Program-made: the position numbers and the translations under genes
NCBI RefSeq assembly: GCF_014652695.1
Contig: NZ_BMZH01000011.1
Location: forward strand, 1 to 64,000
Reading direction: 5' to 3'
DNA length: 64,000 nucleotides
Origin: Algimonas arctica
GTDB taxonomy: Bacteria > Pseudomonadota > Alphaproteobacteria > Caulobacterales > Maricaulaceae
Part shown: positions 7,823-17,031 of the stretch, piece after piece
How the letters are laid out: each line of letters opens with the position of its first letter
Numbering within the stretch: the stretch's first letter is position 1
The notes under the pieces: model-generated
The model's input: the letters and a program-made list of their open reading frames with translations, nothing else
The model's database searches: none
What the model was told of the DNA's origin: nothing

Positions 7823-9208
7823 TTAAGATCTGATCCGGATTGTTTCTGTCACGATATCTTCCCCAATTGAATCGAACGCACTTTGCAATTCTTCGGCGCT
7901 ATTGGCGGTGATAAACATGGTCGGATCGCTCGCACATTCCGAGAGCAGCGCATAAGCCTGATCGGTTTCATCGGAAGTAATGGTTGTTGTTGAGCCATAC
8001 GAACTGTTCGTGTCATATTTGCCTGGTTCAAGACCAAATCCGATAGTGTAGATTTTGACGCCGTCATCCTTGATTCGCCGACATTGAACGAGCGTCTCTT
8101 CATCATCGGGGAGTGTCCAGCGACCTTCTTCCCAGTCATAATCATAGCGGTTGCCATTATTCCAATACCCAACTTTGTCATTAGGTTTGTGGCTTTTGCT
8201 TTTATAGTCGTACCAGCAACTCCACCCATAATTTTTGTAATTACGACATCGTTTTCGACGCCATTCTTCGGTGCCTGTTTCACTGATCCATGCAGAACTG
8301 TTATTATTGTTAGCGCCATCCGACATTAGGACAACATATCTAAGCGGAGATTTACCAGTTTCCGCGCGATGGACCGCTGTTTCGCCGATAATCCAATCGC
8401 CGGCTGTTTTCATAGGGCGCGATGAATTTGTGCCGCCATTAGCTGTCATTGCCGTTATATCACTATTAGATAGAATCTGCCAATCCATTGGTTGTTTTCG
8501 ACTATGATTCACGTCTGTGTCGTATGGGATTATTCCGCTACGAAATACCCTTTTGCCCGTTTCGGATTGATCGCCAACTAAGGGCTCCAGATGATCCATG
8601 AAGCTCATGACGCTATTTTCGAGGGCCGTGATGCGGGGCATGGCACCGGACGGGGCAGAGAGTGAGCCATGGGAATTCGTCGTGTAGGGTTTGTCATCCC
8701 ATGCCATGGACCCGGAATTGTCTAACACGAGCGTGACGGATGCCACATCTTTGATTTCGACCGTTTCGAAATTGACGACGCTCTTGGTCGAGAAATTGAG
8801 ACTATCCATCCCCATTACATTGGCGAATGTTGTGACGGTTTTACCCGTTACTGTAACGGTCGCTTCGCGACCAACCTCATCATAAGAGACATTGACGTTG
8901 ACGTTGTCGGCTCCGCCTTCCACCCAGCCTTGAAACTCATAGCCAAAATATGTGGCGGGATAATCGCCGGGAGGTGTGCCTTCCGCGCTCCCCGCGGCGG
9001 GAATAAAGTCATTCAGCCGTACAAACGCGGCAACGCTTAGCGCCACAGCATCGGCAATATCTTGGGAACGGGATTGGGCCGATGTTTTCATTGTGAAATC
9101 AATCGCCCCACCGAACATGGCGAGAATGACCATAAGCGAGATGGAAAACATCATGGCAATATTGCCATCTTCGTTCTTTGCGAAACGATGTATGTGATTA
9201 AATTTCAC
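7823..9208 (-). CDS. TadG-like pilus assembly protein with von Willebrand A domain
   Basis: A 461-aa protein with the TadE/TadG N-terminal signature: a short basic head, D-G-N-I-A-M-M-F and one transmembrane helix (about residues 16-38). The rest is periplasmic. A vWA-type fold begins near V-T-L-V-L-D-N-S-G-S-M, whose D-x-S-x-S is the MIDAS metal site. Asn/Ser/Tyr/Trp-rich insertions follow (residues 300-350). Tad proteins build Flp pili, but no other tad gene is nearby, so this may be an orphan TadG paralogue or an adhesion-related protein. It starts at ATG 9208. Confidence 0.8.
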   Translation of the reverse strand: MKFNHIHRFAKNEDGNIAMMFSISLMVILAMFGGAIDFTMKTSAQSRSQDIADAVALSVAAFVRLNDFIPAAGSAEGTPPGDYPATYFGYEFQGWVEGGADNVNVNVSYDEVGREATVTVTGKTVTTFANVMGMDSLNFSTKSVVNFETVEIKDVASVTLVLDNSGSMAWDDKPYTTNSHGSLSAPSGAMPRITALENSVMSFMDHLEPLVGDQSETGKRVFRSGIIPYDTDVNHSRKQPMDWQILSNSDITAMTANGGTNSSRPMKTAGDWIIGETAVHRAETGKSPLRYVVLMSDGANNNNSSAWISETGTEEWRRKRCRNYKNYGWSCWYDYKSKSHKPNDKVGYWNNGNRYDYDWEEGRWTLPDDEETLVQCRRIKDDGVKIYTIGFGLEPGKYDTNSSYGSTTTITSDETDQAYALLSECASDPTMFITANSAEELQSAFDSIGEDIVTETIRIRS

Positions 9209-9244
9209 CTGAGTAACGCTCCTCTCGCCACACGTTGTACTTAT

Positions 9245-9263
9245 TAGACGGGCAAGGTGCCCG
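9245..9263 (-). other. Perfect 7-bp hairpin between purN and the TadG-like gene
   Basis: GACGGGC and GCCCGTC flank a 5-base loop. On the minus strand it lies after purN and about 37 bases before the TadG-like start. There is no T-run, so it is either a weak terminator for purMN or a leader structure. Confidence 0.4.
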
Positions 9264-9351
9264 TCACAGTAAAATTGTCACTGACGTGTGAGGATTACTC
9301 TAAGGGAGAAACATTAGTCGGCCATTAGGACGTAGGGTTACCAAATCATTA

Positions 9352-9942
9352 TTATTTTTGGCGCTGAACGGTCATTACGGCCTTTGACAAAGCCCGAGGA
9401 TACAGGTGGAGTTCATGGTCCAAAACTCGGCGAGCCAGTGAGTCTTCATCATCTTCAGGGCGAATTGAAACCGCCTCAAAGTCAATCACGGTCCCGCCAT
9501 CGACTTCGACCACGACCCAATGAACAGACGCGCCGCCTGCGGCGTCGCCCGCCTCTATCGCGCGCTTATGTGTATTCAGACCCTTATATTTGGGCAGGAG
9601 CGACGGATGGATATTGATCATTCGGCCTTCCCAACGCGAGACGAACCAAGGCGTCATCACGCGCATAAATCCGGCGCAGGCAATGAAATCAATCTCGTGT
9701 TCACGCAAGGCCACGTCCATCGCCTGCTCAAACGCTTCGCGCGTATCGAATGCCGTATGGTCGATGGCGGTGGTCGCGATGCCCGCGGCCTCCGCGCGGC
9801 GCAGGCCTGCGGCTTTGGGCTTGTTGGACAGGACAAGCGCAATCTCGGCCGGGTAGTCGGGCGCTTGCGCGGCCTCGACCAAGGCCATCATGTTGGACCC
9901 ACGTCCTGAAATCAGGACCGCCGTGCGCAAGCGCTTTGTCAT
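9352..9942 (-). CDS. purN: Phosphoribosylglycinamide formyltransferase
   Basis: A 196-aa enzyme using 10-formyltetrahydrofolate to formylate GAR in de novo purine synthesis. The N-terminal [10 protein letters not shown] phosphate-binding loop, the G-F-M-R-V-M-T strand with N-I-H-P-S-L-L-P (catalytic Asn and His) and G-A-S-V-H-W-V-V-x3-D-G-G are the expected motifs. Its ATG overlaps the purM stop in an ATGA, so the two genes are translationally coupled. Confidence 0.97.
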   Translation of the reverse strand: MTKRLRTAVLISGRGSNMMALVEAAQAPDYPAEIALVLSNKPKAAGLRRAEAAGIATTAIDHTAFDTREAFEQAMDVALREHEIDFIACAGFMRVMTPWFVSRWEGRMINIHPSLLPKYKGLNTHKRAIEAGDAAGGASVHWVVVEVDGGTVIDFEAVSIRPEDDEDSLARRVLDHELHLYPRALSKAVMTVQRQK

Positions 9943-10955
9943 GCTGCGCGCAGCTCTCCGATGACATGAGCGGCAATTCCGGACGGCTCTAGCTTGGTCA
10001 GAACATCCATCACCGCGTCAGGTTTGACGCAGAGCACCACACCAATACCGCAGTTAAACGCGCGGCGCATTTCTGTTTCCTCAATATCGCCCGTTTCTTG
10101 TAACCACCGGAAAACGGCGGGGCGATCCCAGGCCGCGAAATCAAATGCGGCGGTTAGGCGGTCTGGTAACATGCGCGGGACATTGTCAGTCAATCCACCG
10201 CCGGTGATATGCGCGAGACCAAGAATATCCCCGAGGATCGGCTTGACGGCATCGACGTAAATTGTGGTCGGCGCGAGCAGCGCTTCGCCGAGCGGACCAT
10301 CGCAAAAGGGCGACGCGTCGTGAAAGGATAAGCCTGCGCGTTCGACGACGCGGCGGATGAGGGAATAGCCATTGGAATGCGGCCCGGATGACGCCAGCCC
10401 GATGAGCACATCGCCTGCGGCCATGTCGTCCATCAGCGGTAGCATCGCATCTCGCTCAACCGCGCCGACGACAAACCCTGCCAGATCAAATTCACCGTCC
10501 GCATACATGCCCGGCATTTCCGCCGTTTCGCCGCCAATCAACGCCGCGCCAGCTTGACGGCAGCCGTCGGCAATACCGGAGACCACGGAGGCTGCGCTGT
10601 CGACATCCAGCTTTCCGGTGGCAAAATAATCAAGGAAGAACAGCGGCACAGCGCCTTGCGCTAGCACATCATTGACGCACATCGCGACGAGGTCGACCCC
10701 GACCGTGTCGAGCTTGCCTGTTTCAATCGCGACTTTCAGCTTCGTTCCGACGCCGTCCGTACCTGATACGAGCACAGGGTCTGTGAACCCGGCGGCTTTG
10801 AGATCGAATACACCGCCAAATCCGCCGATCGTTCCGTCTGCGCCGGGGCGACGGGTGCTTTTGACCATCGGCTTAATCCGATCCACCAGCGCCTCGCCCG
10901 CATCAATATCGACGCCAGCATCTTTATAGGAGAGAGGGTTTTTATGGTCGGTCAT
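9939..10955 (-). CDS. purM: Phosphoribosylformylglycinamidine cyclo-ligase (AIR synthetase)
   Basis: A 338-aa enzyme that closes the imidazole ring of AIR with ATP. The typical N-terminus [13 protein letters not shown], the glycine-rich G-G-F-G-G-V-F segment, [10 protein letters not shown] and [12 protein letters not shown] are all seen. The frame is open further upstream, but the family-conserved start is the ATG at 10955 ([11 protein letters not shown]). It forms a two-gene operon with purN and diverges from the DUF2066 gene across about 147 bp. That purMN / DUF2066 / HdaA order is common in alphaproteobacteria. Confidence 0.97.
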   Translation of the reverse strand: MTDHKNPLSYKDAGVDIDAGEALVDRIKPMVKSTRRPGADGTIGGFGGVFDLKAAGFTDPVLVSGTDGVGTKLKVAIETGKLDTVGVDLVAMCVNDVLAQGAVPLFFLDYFATGKLDVDSAASVVSGIADGCRQAGAALIGGETAEMPGMYADGEFDLAGFVVGAVERDAMLPLMDDMAAGDVLIGLASSGPHSNGYSLIRRVVERAGLSFHDASPFCDGPLGEALLAPTTIYVDAVKPILGDILGLAHITGGGLTDNVPRMLPDRLTAAFDFAAWDRPAVFRWLQETGDIEETEMRRAFNCGIGVVLCVKPDAVMDVLTKLEPSGIAAHVIGELRAA

Positions 10956-11102
10956 GGGGTGGCGATGTGTGCTAATTTGCTCAAAATCGCAAGCCCAAGC
11001 ACAGCCTTGGGGACAGGGGAGGCCGTTCGCCCACAGATCAACCCACATGTTGACCCTGACGCGCGACCTTTTCCACGGGCCAAAGCCTGCTATAGCGACC
11101 TC

Positions 11103-12092
11103 ATGAAAAAGATCCTGACGACCGTTTTTGCGAGCTTGATCGCTCTACCCGTGCTCTCCCTTTCCTTACAGGCGCAGGCGGCTGATCCATTCACCGTCGC
11201 CAAAGTGTCCGTCGATGCGCGCGCTGAGAGCGCCATTCAGGCCCAAAGCCAAGCGGTTCAGTCAGGTTATATTATAGCGGCGCGCGAATTGTTGAACCGG
11301 CTGACACTCGAGTCAGAACGGACCGCACGGGGGCTTCCACCCCTCACGGTCAGCGTCGTTGGTCCCCTCATACGCGGGCAGACCATTGATAATGAGCGTC
11401 GCTCGAACACGCGCTATGTGGGGGATCTGTCGATTTCTTTTAATCCTGCCGCTGTGCAGCGCTTATTGCGAGAGGCCAACCTGACGATGGTCACCAGTCA
11501 GGCGCGCGAACGGCTCGCCATTCCAGTCGGAGTGACGGCAAATAGCGGACTGGCGACAGACTTGCTGTCGGGCCGTTTTGAGCATTCACTGACACCGATA
11601 AAGTCCCTCACAGCTGCGGATATAACGAGCCTTTACGGCAATGAGCCGAGCTTGGCTGAGACCCAAAAGCTGGCAACCCGTTACGGCGTCAATCAAGTCT
11701 TGATCATACGCGAAAGCACGGGCGGACAGATCACAGCGACGGACCTTTCTATCGACACAGGGGCCAGTGCGCGCCTGAGTGCCAGCGGCGGTATGGCCGG
11801 ACTGGTCTCGCGTATGGAAGCGGCGTGGAAAGAAACCTCCGCCGTCACCAGTGAGAATGCGCAAACGACGACAGTCTCCGTTCTGTTTGAATCCATGGAG
11901 GAATGGCAGCGTCTGCAAGGGGCGATCAATAATAGCGCGCAAGTTCGCGACGCCCGGCTAGATGCGCTTTCGAAAGACGGCGCTTTGATGACGATCAGCT
12001 ATGGCAGTCTTGAACGTCTGGCCGCTGAAATGGCGCAAAAGGGCGTACGCGTCTTAAAGGACCCGAATTTGGGTCTCGTTATTCGGCGCTAG
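11103..12092 (+). CDS. DUF2066 exported protein
   Basis: A 329-aa protein with a signal peptide ([10 protein letters not shown] ... L-Q-A-Q-A). A DUF2066-like domain begins with [15 protein letters not shown] and A-R-E-L-L-N-R-L-T. The family is widespread in proteobacteria, usually beside purMN and the DnaA-regulating Hda, and has no established function. The ATG at 11103 is chosen over the open upstream frame because the signal peptide starts there. HdaA follows 11 bases downstream, so the two are probably cotranscribed. Confidence 0.75.
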   Translation: MKKILTTVFASLIALPVLSLSLQAQAADPFTVAKVSVDARAESAIQAQSQAVQSGYIIAARELLNRLTLESERTARGLPPLTVSVVGPLIRGQTIDNERRSNTRYVGDLSISFNPAAVQRLLREANLTMVTSQARERLAIPVGVTANSGLATDLLSGRFEHSLTPIKSLTAADITSLYGNEPSLAETQKLATRYGVNQVLIIRESTGGQITATDLSIDTGASARLSASGGMAGLVSRMEAAWKETSAVTSENAQTTTVSVLFESMEEWQRLQGAINNSAQVRDARLDALSKDGALMTISYGSLERLAAEMAQKGVRVLKDPNLGLVIRR

Positions 12093-12103
12093 AGCGGTTC
12101 ACA

Positions 12104-12739
12104 ATGACGACCCCGCGTCATAAAACGGGTCAAATCCCACTGGATTTGACCCCGGTGCCGGCTTTCACCTTTGACAGTTTTATCGAAGCGCCCAGCAATG
12201 CGGGGGCGTTCAATGTCGTGCGCGCCTGGCCGGCCTGGCCGGCTCCGGCGATGATGCTGCTGGGTCCGGAAGGTACCGGCAAAACCCATCTCGGCGAGGC
12301 GTGGTTGGCAATTTCGCATGGGATCTTTTTGGACGATGCGCATAGCCGGACGGAGGAGGATTTGTTCGGGATGATCAATCGGGCGTTGCGCGGAGATATT
12401 CCGGGGCTGCTGCTAGCGTCCCGCGTCCCGCCTACGGATTGGGGGGTGAGCCAACCCGACCTTACGTCTCGGCTTGGTGCGATGCCGATTATGGAGTTGC
12501 ATGAACCGGATGATGACAGCCTGCCCCCGATTACGCGGGCGTTGTTTGAGCAACAGGGCCGCACGGTCGGCCGCGATGTGGTTGATTATCTGCTGAAATA
12601 TACCGACCGCAGCGTGCCCGCCTTGCGCGCGACGATCCGCCTGATCGACGCAGCCGCATCCAGTGCGAAGGCGGATGTGACCAAAGTGTTTGTCGCCAAA
12701 GTGCTGCGCGAAAACCTGGACTTGTTTGACGATGACTGA
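12104..12739 (+). CDS. hdaA: DnaA regulatory inactivator HdaA
   Basis: A 211-aa protein related to the AAA+ domain of DnaA. With the DNA-loaded sliding clamp it stimulates ATP hydrolysis by DnaA and so prevents re-initiation of replication. The clamp-binding motif Q10-I-P-L-D-L15 is at the N-terminus. Walker A G-P-E-G-T-G-K-T is at 54-61, a short Walker B-like F-L-D-D follows, and a sensor-2 type R-S-V-P-A-L-R-A-T is near the C-terminus. Compared with DnaA the AAA+ core is shortened and there is no DNA-binding domain IV, as expected for Hda. It follows the DUF2066 gene directly. Confidence 0.9.
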   Translation: MTTPRHKTGQIPLDLTPVPAFTFDSFIEAPSNAGAFNVVRAWPAWPAPAMMLLGPEGTGKTHLGEAWLAISHGIFLDDAHSRTEEDLFGMINRALRGDIPGLLLASRVPPTDWGVSQPDLTSRLGAMPIMELHEPDDDSLPPITRALFEQQGRTVGRDVVDYLLKYTDRSVPALRATIRLIDAAASSAKADVTKVFVAKVLRENLDLFDDD

Positions 12740-12748
12740 CGCGCGTCT

Positions 12749-13486
12749 TTAAAACGGTACGCGCGCCCCATCCCACGCGAACAAACCGCCCGTATCGTCC
12801 GGCCCCACTTGATCCACGACCGCTAACAATTTGAGCGCTGAGAACGCCGGTGTGAACAGTTGGCCGTCGGGCACATTGCTCTGAAACGGTTTGCTCAGGC
12901 CCGTGTCGACCGTGCCGGGATGAAGTCCGATAATGATCTGATTTGTCCAGCGCCGCTGCGTTTCAATCGACAGAGTTTTGAGCATCATGTTGAGCGCGGC
13001 CTTGGACGCCCGGTAGCTATACCAACCGCCAAGACGATTATCCGCAATCGATCCGACCCGGGCGGACAGAGCCGCGAAGACGGCTTTATCGTCGCGGCGC
13101 AGCAGCGGCAGGAAATATTTCGCCGTCAGGGCGGGGCCGAACGTGTTGACCTCAAAGCTTGTGCGTAGGGCGTCGAGGTCGAGCGCGCGCATGTTTTTCT
13201 CAGGCGCAATCCCGCCGCCTTGTAACAGGCCCGTCGCAACAATGATGAGATCGAACTTTCCGATTTCGCGCAAGGCTTCTGCGGCGGCGGACACGGACGC
13301 CTCATTTAGAAAATCAAACGTCAGGTTTTGAACTTTGGGAGAGGGATGAGCCGCGCCTGCGCGTGAGAGCGCATAGAGTGTCTCGACCCGGTCGCTGGCG
13401 GCAAGCGCGTCGACCAGCGCGCGCCCAATGCCGCCGGTGCTACCGATGACGCAGGCGCGGATAGGCGCGTTAAAACTCTCTAACAT
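12749..13486 (-). CDS. Short-chain dehydrogenase/reductase (C-factor-like SDR)
   Basis: A 245-aa Rossmann-fold oxidoreductase. The cofactor loop reads [11 protein letters not shown], the N-T-F-G-P motif is present, and the catalytic Tyr/Lys occur as Y-S-Y-R-A-S-K. It resembles CsgA/C-factor-type SDRs often located with FeS photolyases. Its first 17 bases overlap the end of the DUF2256 gene, so the two are one transcription unit running away from the photolyase gene. Substrate unknown. Confidence 0.85.
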   Translation of the reverse strand: MLESFNAPIRACVIGSTGGIGRALVDALAASDRVETLYALSRAGAAHPSPKVQNLTFDFLNEASVSAAAEALREIGKFDLIIVATGLLQGGGIAPEKNMRALDLDALRTSFEVNTFGPALTAKYFLPLLRRDDKAVFAALSARVGSIADNRLGGWYSYRASKAALNMMLKTLSIETQRRWTNQIIIGLHPGTVDTGLSKPFQSNVPDGQLFTPAFSALKLLAVVDQVGPDDTGGLFAWDGARVPF

Positions 13487-13637
13487 GCGACCTCACTTTT
13501 GGTTTATTCTGTCGGCAACGGTCCGAGCAATATTTGACGCTGTCCCAATCGCGCACCCATTTTTTGCGCCAGCTGAACGGCAGGCCGCAGCTCAGGCAGT
13601 CTTTGGACGGCAGATAGCGTTTGTTTCCTTTGCTCAC
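13470..13637 (-). CDS. DUF2256 zinc-finger-like small protein
   Basis: A 55-aa gene beginning at GTG 13637 and ending at TAA 13470-13472, overlapping the SDR start by 17 bases. The product has two CxxC-type pairs (D-C-L-S-C-G and Y-C-S-D-R-C) around the conserved W-R-K-K-W-x-R-D-W-D core, which matches the DUF2256 family. Members are small putative zinc-binding proteins that commonly sit beside or are fused to cryptochrome/photolyase genes; their role is not established. Upstream the frame closes at a TAA with no other start, so GTG is the only ordinary start. It diverges from the photolyase gene over 57 bp. Confidence 0.85.
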   Translation of the reverse strand: MSKGNKRYLPSKDCLSCGLPFSWRKKWVRDWDSVKYCSDRCRQNKPKVRSHVREF

Positions 13638-13694
13638 GGCTTGTTTACGGATCGGGCATTAAAACGGTTCGAGGGGGCGGTACGTAATGACTGC

Positions 13695-15242
13695 ATGAGC
13701 ACGCTTATTCCCATTTTCGCCGATCACCTGTCGCACGATCTCTCGGCCTTGCAGTTTTCCGATAAAGCGTCGGCGCGCATCCTCATGGTGGAAGTGCGTG
13801 AAGAGGCGGAGACTGTGCCGCACCACCGCAAAAAAATGGTGTTTCTGTTCTCAGCCATGCGCCATTTTGCGCAGGAGTTACGCGACGACGGATGGTCCGT
13901 TGATTATATCGCGCTCACAGACGCGGAGAATACGCATCGCTTCACATCTGAGGTCAAGCGCGCGCTCGGCCGTCACGACATTGATGAGATTATGGTCTGT
14001 CAGCCGGGCAATTGGCGGGTTCAGGAGCTTGTCAAAAGCTGGGAGGAGATGTTCGATCTCCGCGTCACACTCACGCCGGATGACCGTTTTATAAGCGCGC
14101 CCGCTGAATTTGAGGATTGGGCCGCGGGTCGAAAACAGCTGCGGATGGAATATTTTTACCGGGAGATGCGGCGCAAGACGGGGCTGTTGATGGACGGAGA
14201 TAAGCCCGAAGGCGGGCAATGGAATTTCGATAAGGAGAACCGCAAGCCACCGAAGGGCGGCATGGATTACCCTGATATACCGCGCTTTGACCCTGACGCC
14301 ATCACGCGCAATGTTATCGACATGGTGGCGGCGGAGTTCCCAACGCGGTTCGGCACGTTGGACGGGTTTCACTGGGGCGTAACGCGGCAGGACGCTCTGG
14401 CATCGCTCAAGGATTTTGTCGCACACCGCATCCAGAACTTTGGTCTCTATCAAGACGCGATGGTCGGCGGTGAGCCGTTTATGTTTCACGCCCTGATCGG
14501 GTTCTATCTCAATAGCGGGCTGCTGCGCCCGCTCGAAGTCTGTGAGGCTGTGGCGAAGGTTTACACTGACGGTGACGCTCCGCTGAATGCGGTGGAGGGG
14601 TTCATCCGCCAAATCATCGGGTGGCGGGAATATGTGCGCGGGATCTATTTCCTGAAAATGCCGGATTACAAGGACGAGAACTTCTTTGGCAATCGCCGCT
14701 ATCTGCCGGACTTTTTCTGGACGGGTGAGACAGAGATGAACTGTCTGAAACAGACGATCGATCAAACGATCGAGCACGCATACGCGCACCATATCCAACG
14801 GTTGATGATCACGGGAAACTTCGCCCTGATCGCTGGGATCGATCCATTCAAAGTACATGAATGGTATTTGGGGGTTTACGCCGATGCGTTTGAATGGGTC
14901 GAATTGCCCAATACGCTCGGCATGAGCCAATTCGGCGATGGGGGATTGCTCGGCTCCAAACCCTATGCCTCATCCGGCAGCTACATTAACCGCATGAGCG
15001 ATTATTGTCAGGACTGCCGTTACAAGGTCAGTAAGCGCGTCGAAGATGACGCGTGCCCCTTTAATTCGCTCTATTGGGATTTTCACATCCGCAATGAGGA
15101 CCGCCTACGCGGTAATCCACGACTTAATATGGTCTATCGCAATCTCGATAAGATGGATGCGGAGCTGCGGGAAGCCTTAGGACGCCGGGCGAAGTATGTG
15201 CTGGACGGGCTCACGCCCTCAAAGGCGGAAGATTACCTCTAG
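13695..15242 (+). CDS. phrB: Iron-sulfur (6-4) photolyase / cryptochrome-like protein (PhrB, FeS-BCP)
   Basis: A 515-aa flavoprotein of the iron-sulfur bacterial cryptochrome and photolyase group; studied members such as Agrobacterium PhrB repair (6-4) photoproducts in light. The N-terminal domain (M-S-T-L-I-P-I-F-A-D-H-L) is typical of this group. The C-terminal helical domain carries four cysteines suited to the [4Fe-4S] cluster: one in E-M-N-C-L, then C-Q-D-C and D-A-C-P. G-W-R-E-Y-V-R and I-T-G-N-F-A-L belong to the FAD pocket. I use ATG 13695, which gives the family-conserved N-terminus; an open frame back to 13428 overlaps the divergent genes. The neighbouring DUF2256-SDR pair is a known companion arrangement. 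Confidence 0.9.
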   Translation: MSTLIPIFADHLSHDLSALQFSDKASARILMVEVREEAETVPHHRKKMVFLFSAMRHFAQELRDDGWSVDYIALTDAENTHRFTSEVKRALGRHDIDEIMVCQPGNWRVQELVKSWEEMFDLRVTLTPDDRFISAPAEFEDWAAGRKQLRMEYFYREMRRKTGLLMDGDKPEGGQWNFDKENRKPPKGGMDYPDIPRFDPDAITRNVIDMVAAEFPTRFGTLDGFHWGVTRQDALASLKDFVAHRIQNFGLYQDAMVGGEPFMFHALIGFYLNSGLLRPLEVCEAVAKVYTDGDAPLNAVEGFIRQIIGWREYVRGIYFLKMPDYKDENFFGNRRYLPDFFWTGETEMNCLKQTIDQTIEHAYAHHIQRLMITGNFALIAGIDPFKVHEWYLGVYADAFEWVELPNTLGMSQFGDGGLLGSKPYASSGSYINRMSDYCQDCRYKVSKRVEDDACPFNSLYWDFHIRNEDRLRGNPRLNMVYRNLDKMDAELREALGRRAKYVLDGLTPSKAEDYL

Positions 15243-15247
15243 CGCTG

Positions 15248-15862
15248 TTAAAATGGTAGTGGTGAGGTCACTGTGATCCGCTCACCGCCTGTGGGTTTGA
15301 ACAGGCTGAGTGTGTGCGCGTGCAACAGCAAACGGTCACTTGCGGCCAGAACATCGCCGCTGGCGTAAAACTCATCGCCTAAAATCGTGTGGCCGATAGC
15401 TTTGAGATGGACGCGGAGCTGGTGACTGCGCCCGGTTAACGGGGTCAACTCCAAGCGCGTCCGGTCGTCCAAGCGTTCCAATACGCGCCAATCTGTCTGA
15501 CTGGCGCGACCTTGTTCATGACAGACCATTTGCAGCGGGCGGTTCGGCCAATCGGCCCGCAGGGGTAGGTCGATATGGCCCGTGTCCTCGGTGACCACAC
15601 CGTCGACAACCGCAACATAGCTTTTGGCGAGGTGGCGGCGTTCAAACTGGAGGCCGATATGGCGCTGGGCGGGTTTATGGCGCGCAAAAATCATAACGCC
15701 CGAAGTCGCCATATCAAGACGGTGAACCGTCAGCGCTTCAGGGTGCTGTTCGCGTAATCGCCGCTCAACGCAGTCCGGCTCGGTCTTGCCCGGGACAGAG
15801 AGAAGCCCGGCGGGCTTATCAATAAAGAGCAGGTCGTCGTCAGAATAAAGGACGTCGATCAA
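15248..15862 (-). CDS. rluA: RluA-family pseudouridine synthase
   Basis: A 204-aa enzyme closely resembling E. coli RluA, which makes pseudouridine in 23S rRNA (746) and in tRNA (32). The catalytic aspartate lies in H-R-L-D-M-A-T-S-G. D-W-P-N-R-P and L-T-G-R-S-H-Q-L-R-V-H with I-L-G-D-E-F-Y-A are RluA hallmarks. There is no S4 domain, in keeping with RluA. The start is a TTG at 15862 that overlaps the TGA stop of rnd (TTGA), implying translational coupling. It converges with the photolyase gene, 5 bases apart. Confidence 0.88.
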   Translation of the reverse strand: MIDVLYSDDDLLFIDKPAGLLSVPGKTEPDCVERRLREQHPEALTVHRLDMATSGVMIFARHKPAQRHIGLQFERRHLAKSYVAVVDGVVTEDTGHIDLPLRADWPNRPLQMVCHEQGRASQTDWRVLERLDDRTRLELTPLTGRSHQLRVHLKAIGHTILGDEFYASGDVLAASDRLLLHAHTLSLFKPTGGERITVTSPLPF

Positions 15863-17031
15863 AATCGTTCTGCAACCACATCCTCGCCGTCGAGGCGCAG
15901 ACCAATCTCGCCGCGCAGCAGCGCCAGCGCATCATCGCCGAACATCGTTCTGCGCCAGCCTGTGAGCGCCGGAACGTCGGCTTTGTCGCCAAATGCGGCA
16001 ATTTGGTCGATGTCACGCGCTCCCGCGACCAACCGTGTCGCGACACCTTGGACTTCGGTGCGCAGTTTGAGCAGAGTCTTGAGCATTTCAACGCGCGGGC
16101 CAAGGTTGGCGGGCATGGCAATCGGTTTTTCAATAATCGGCGCGTAATTCTCCGCATCATTCAGCGCGTCATTCATGCGCTTAATCAGACTCTGAGCGAC
16201 TTTAGACCGCTCAAACCCACGCGGAATTCCACGTAAATTGCCAAGCGCGTCTAAAGTGCGCGGCTTTTGCGTTGCGAGATCATAAATCGCGTCGTCTTTG
16301 AGCACGCGGCGGCGCGGAACATTGCGTTCGATCGCTTGCTCTTCGCGCCAAGCCGCAGCGGCCCGCAAGGCGGCGAGATAGGGTTTACGCGGATTGCGAG
16401 CTTTCAGCCGTTGCCACGCCAACTCAGGATCAAACGCGTAGAGCGCCTCATCCATTTGCGGTTCCATCTCTTCCATCACCCACGACAAGCGACCTTTGTC
16501 TTCGAGCTCATCAACCAAGGGCGGAAATAAATCCCGCAAATGGGTCACATCCGCGAGGGCGTAGGCGAGTTGTTTGTCTGACAGCGGACGGCGCGACCAA
16601 TCCGTAAAGCGTGCGCCTTTGTCGACATTCACACCGAGCCGACCTTTAACAAGTCCGCCATAGCCAACACTATCGCCAAAGCCGGCGGCCATCGCCGCGA
16701 CTTGTGTGTCGAAGATCGGTCCGGGGACAGTTTTGTCGCAAATCTCGAAGAAGATTTCCATGTCCTGTCGGGCGGCATGCATGACTTTGACGACTTGTTT
16801 GTCGAGCAAAAGGTCAACGAAAGGCGACAGGTCAATGCCGTCCGCCATCGGATCGACGATGACTTCGTCGTCGGGCGTGGCCATTTGGATCAGGCACAGA
16901 ATGGAGAAGAACGTTGTCTCACGCATGAATTCCGTGTCGATACAGACAAAGTCATGCGTGCGAGCGGCCTCACAAAAGGCGGCTAAGCTGTCCGTATCGC
17001 GGATAACGGTGATTTCGGGTTCGCGGGTTAT
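15859..17031 (-). CDS. rnd: Ribonuclease D, probably with an ATA start codon
   Basis: A DEDD-type 3'-5' exoribonuclease that trims tRNA and other stable RNA ends. Exo I carries D-T-E-F-M-R-E, Exo II lies around H-A-A-R-Q-D-M-E-I-F-F and Exo III in Y-A-L-A-D-V-T-H-L. An HRDC domain follows (about residues 210-300). The first ATG (16926) lies after the catalytic DxE and would give a dead enzyme. There is no ATG, GTG or TTG upstream before an in-frame stop. The homologous N-terminus (V-I-R-D-T-D-S-L-A-A-F-C) begins shortly after an ATA at 17031, which overlaps the upstream stop as ATAA and has AGGAGG 8 bases before it. I therefore annotate 390 aa from that ATA. Confidence 0.85.
   Translation of the reverse strand: MTREPEITVIRDTDSLAAFCEAARTHDFVCIDTEFMRETTFFSILCLIQMATPDDEVIVDPMADGIDLSPFVDLLLDKQVVKVMHAARQDMEIFFEICDKTVPGPIFDTQVAAMAAGFGDSVGYGGLVKGRLGVNVDKGARFTDWSRRPLSDKQLAYALADVTHLRDLFPPLVDELEDKGRLSWVMEEMEPQMDEALYAFDPELAWQRLKARNPRKPYLAALRAAAAWREEQAIERNVPRRRVLKDDAIYDLATQKPRTLDALGNLRGIPRGFERSKVAQSLIKRMNDALNDAENYAPIIEKPIAMPANLGPRVEMLKTLLKLRTEVQGVATRLVAGARDIDQIAAFGDKADVPALTGWRRTMFGDDALALLRGEIGLRLDGEDVVAERF

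Noticed and set aside
10944-11102. N-terminal extension of the DUF2066 frame
   Set aside because: The signal peptide starts at 11103, and the extension overlaps the divergent purM start.
13428-13694. N-terminal extension of the photolyase frame
   Set aside because: The family N-terminus begins at 13695, and the extension runs antisense over the DUF2256 and SDR genes.
13878-14930. Long minus-strand frame (350 codons) opposite the photolyase gene
   Set aside because: Antisense shadow of a clear, motif-rich gene; its length comes from codon bias.
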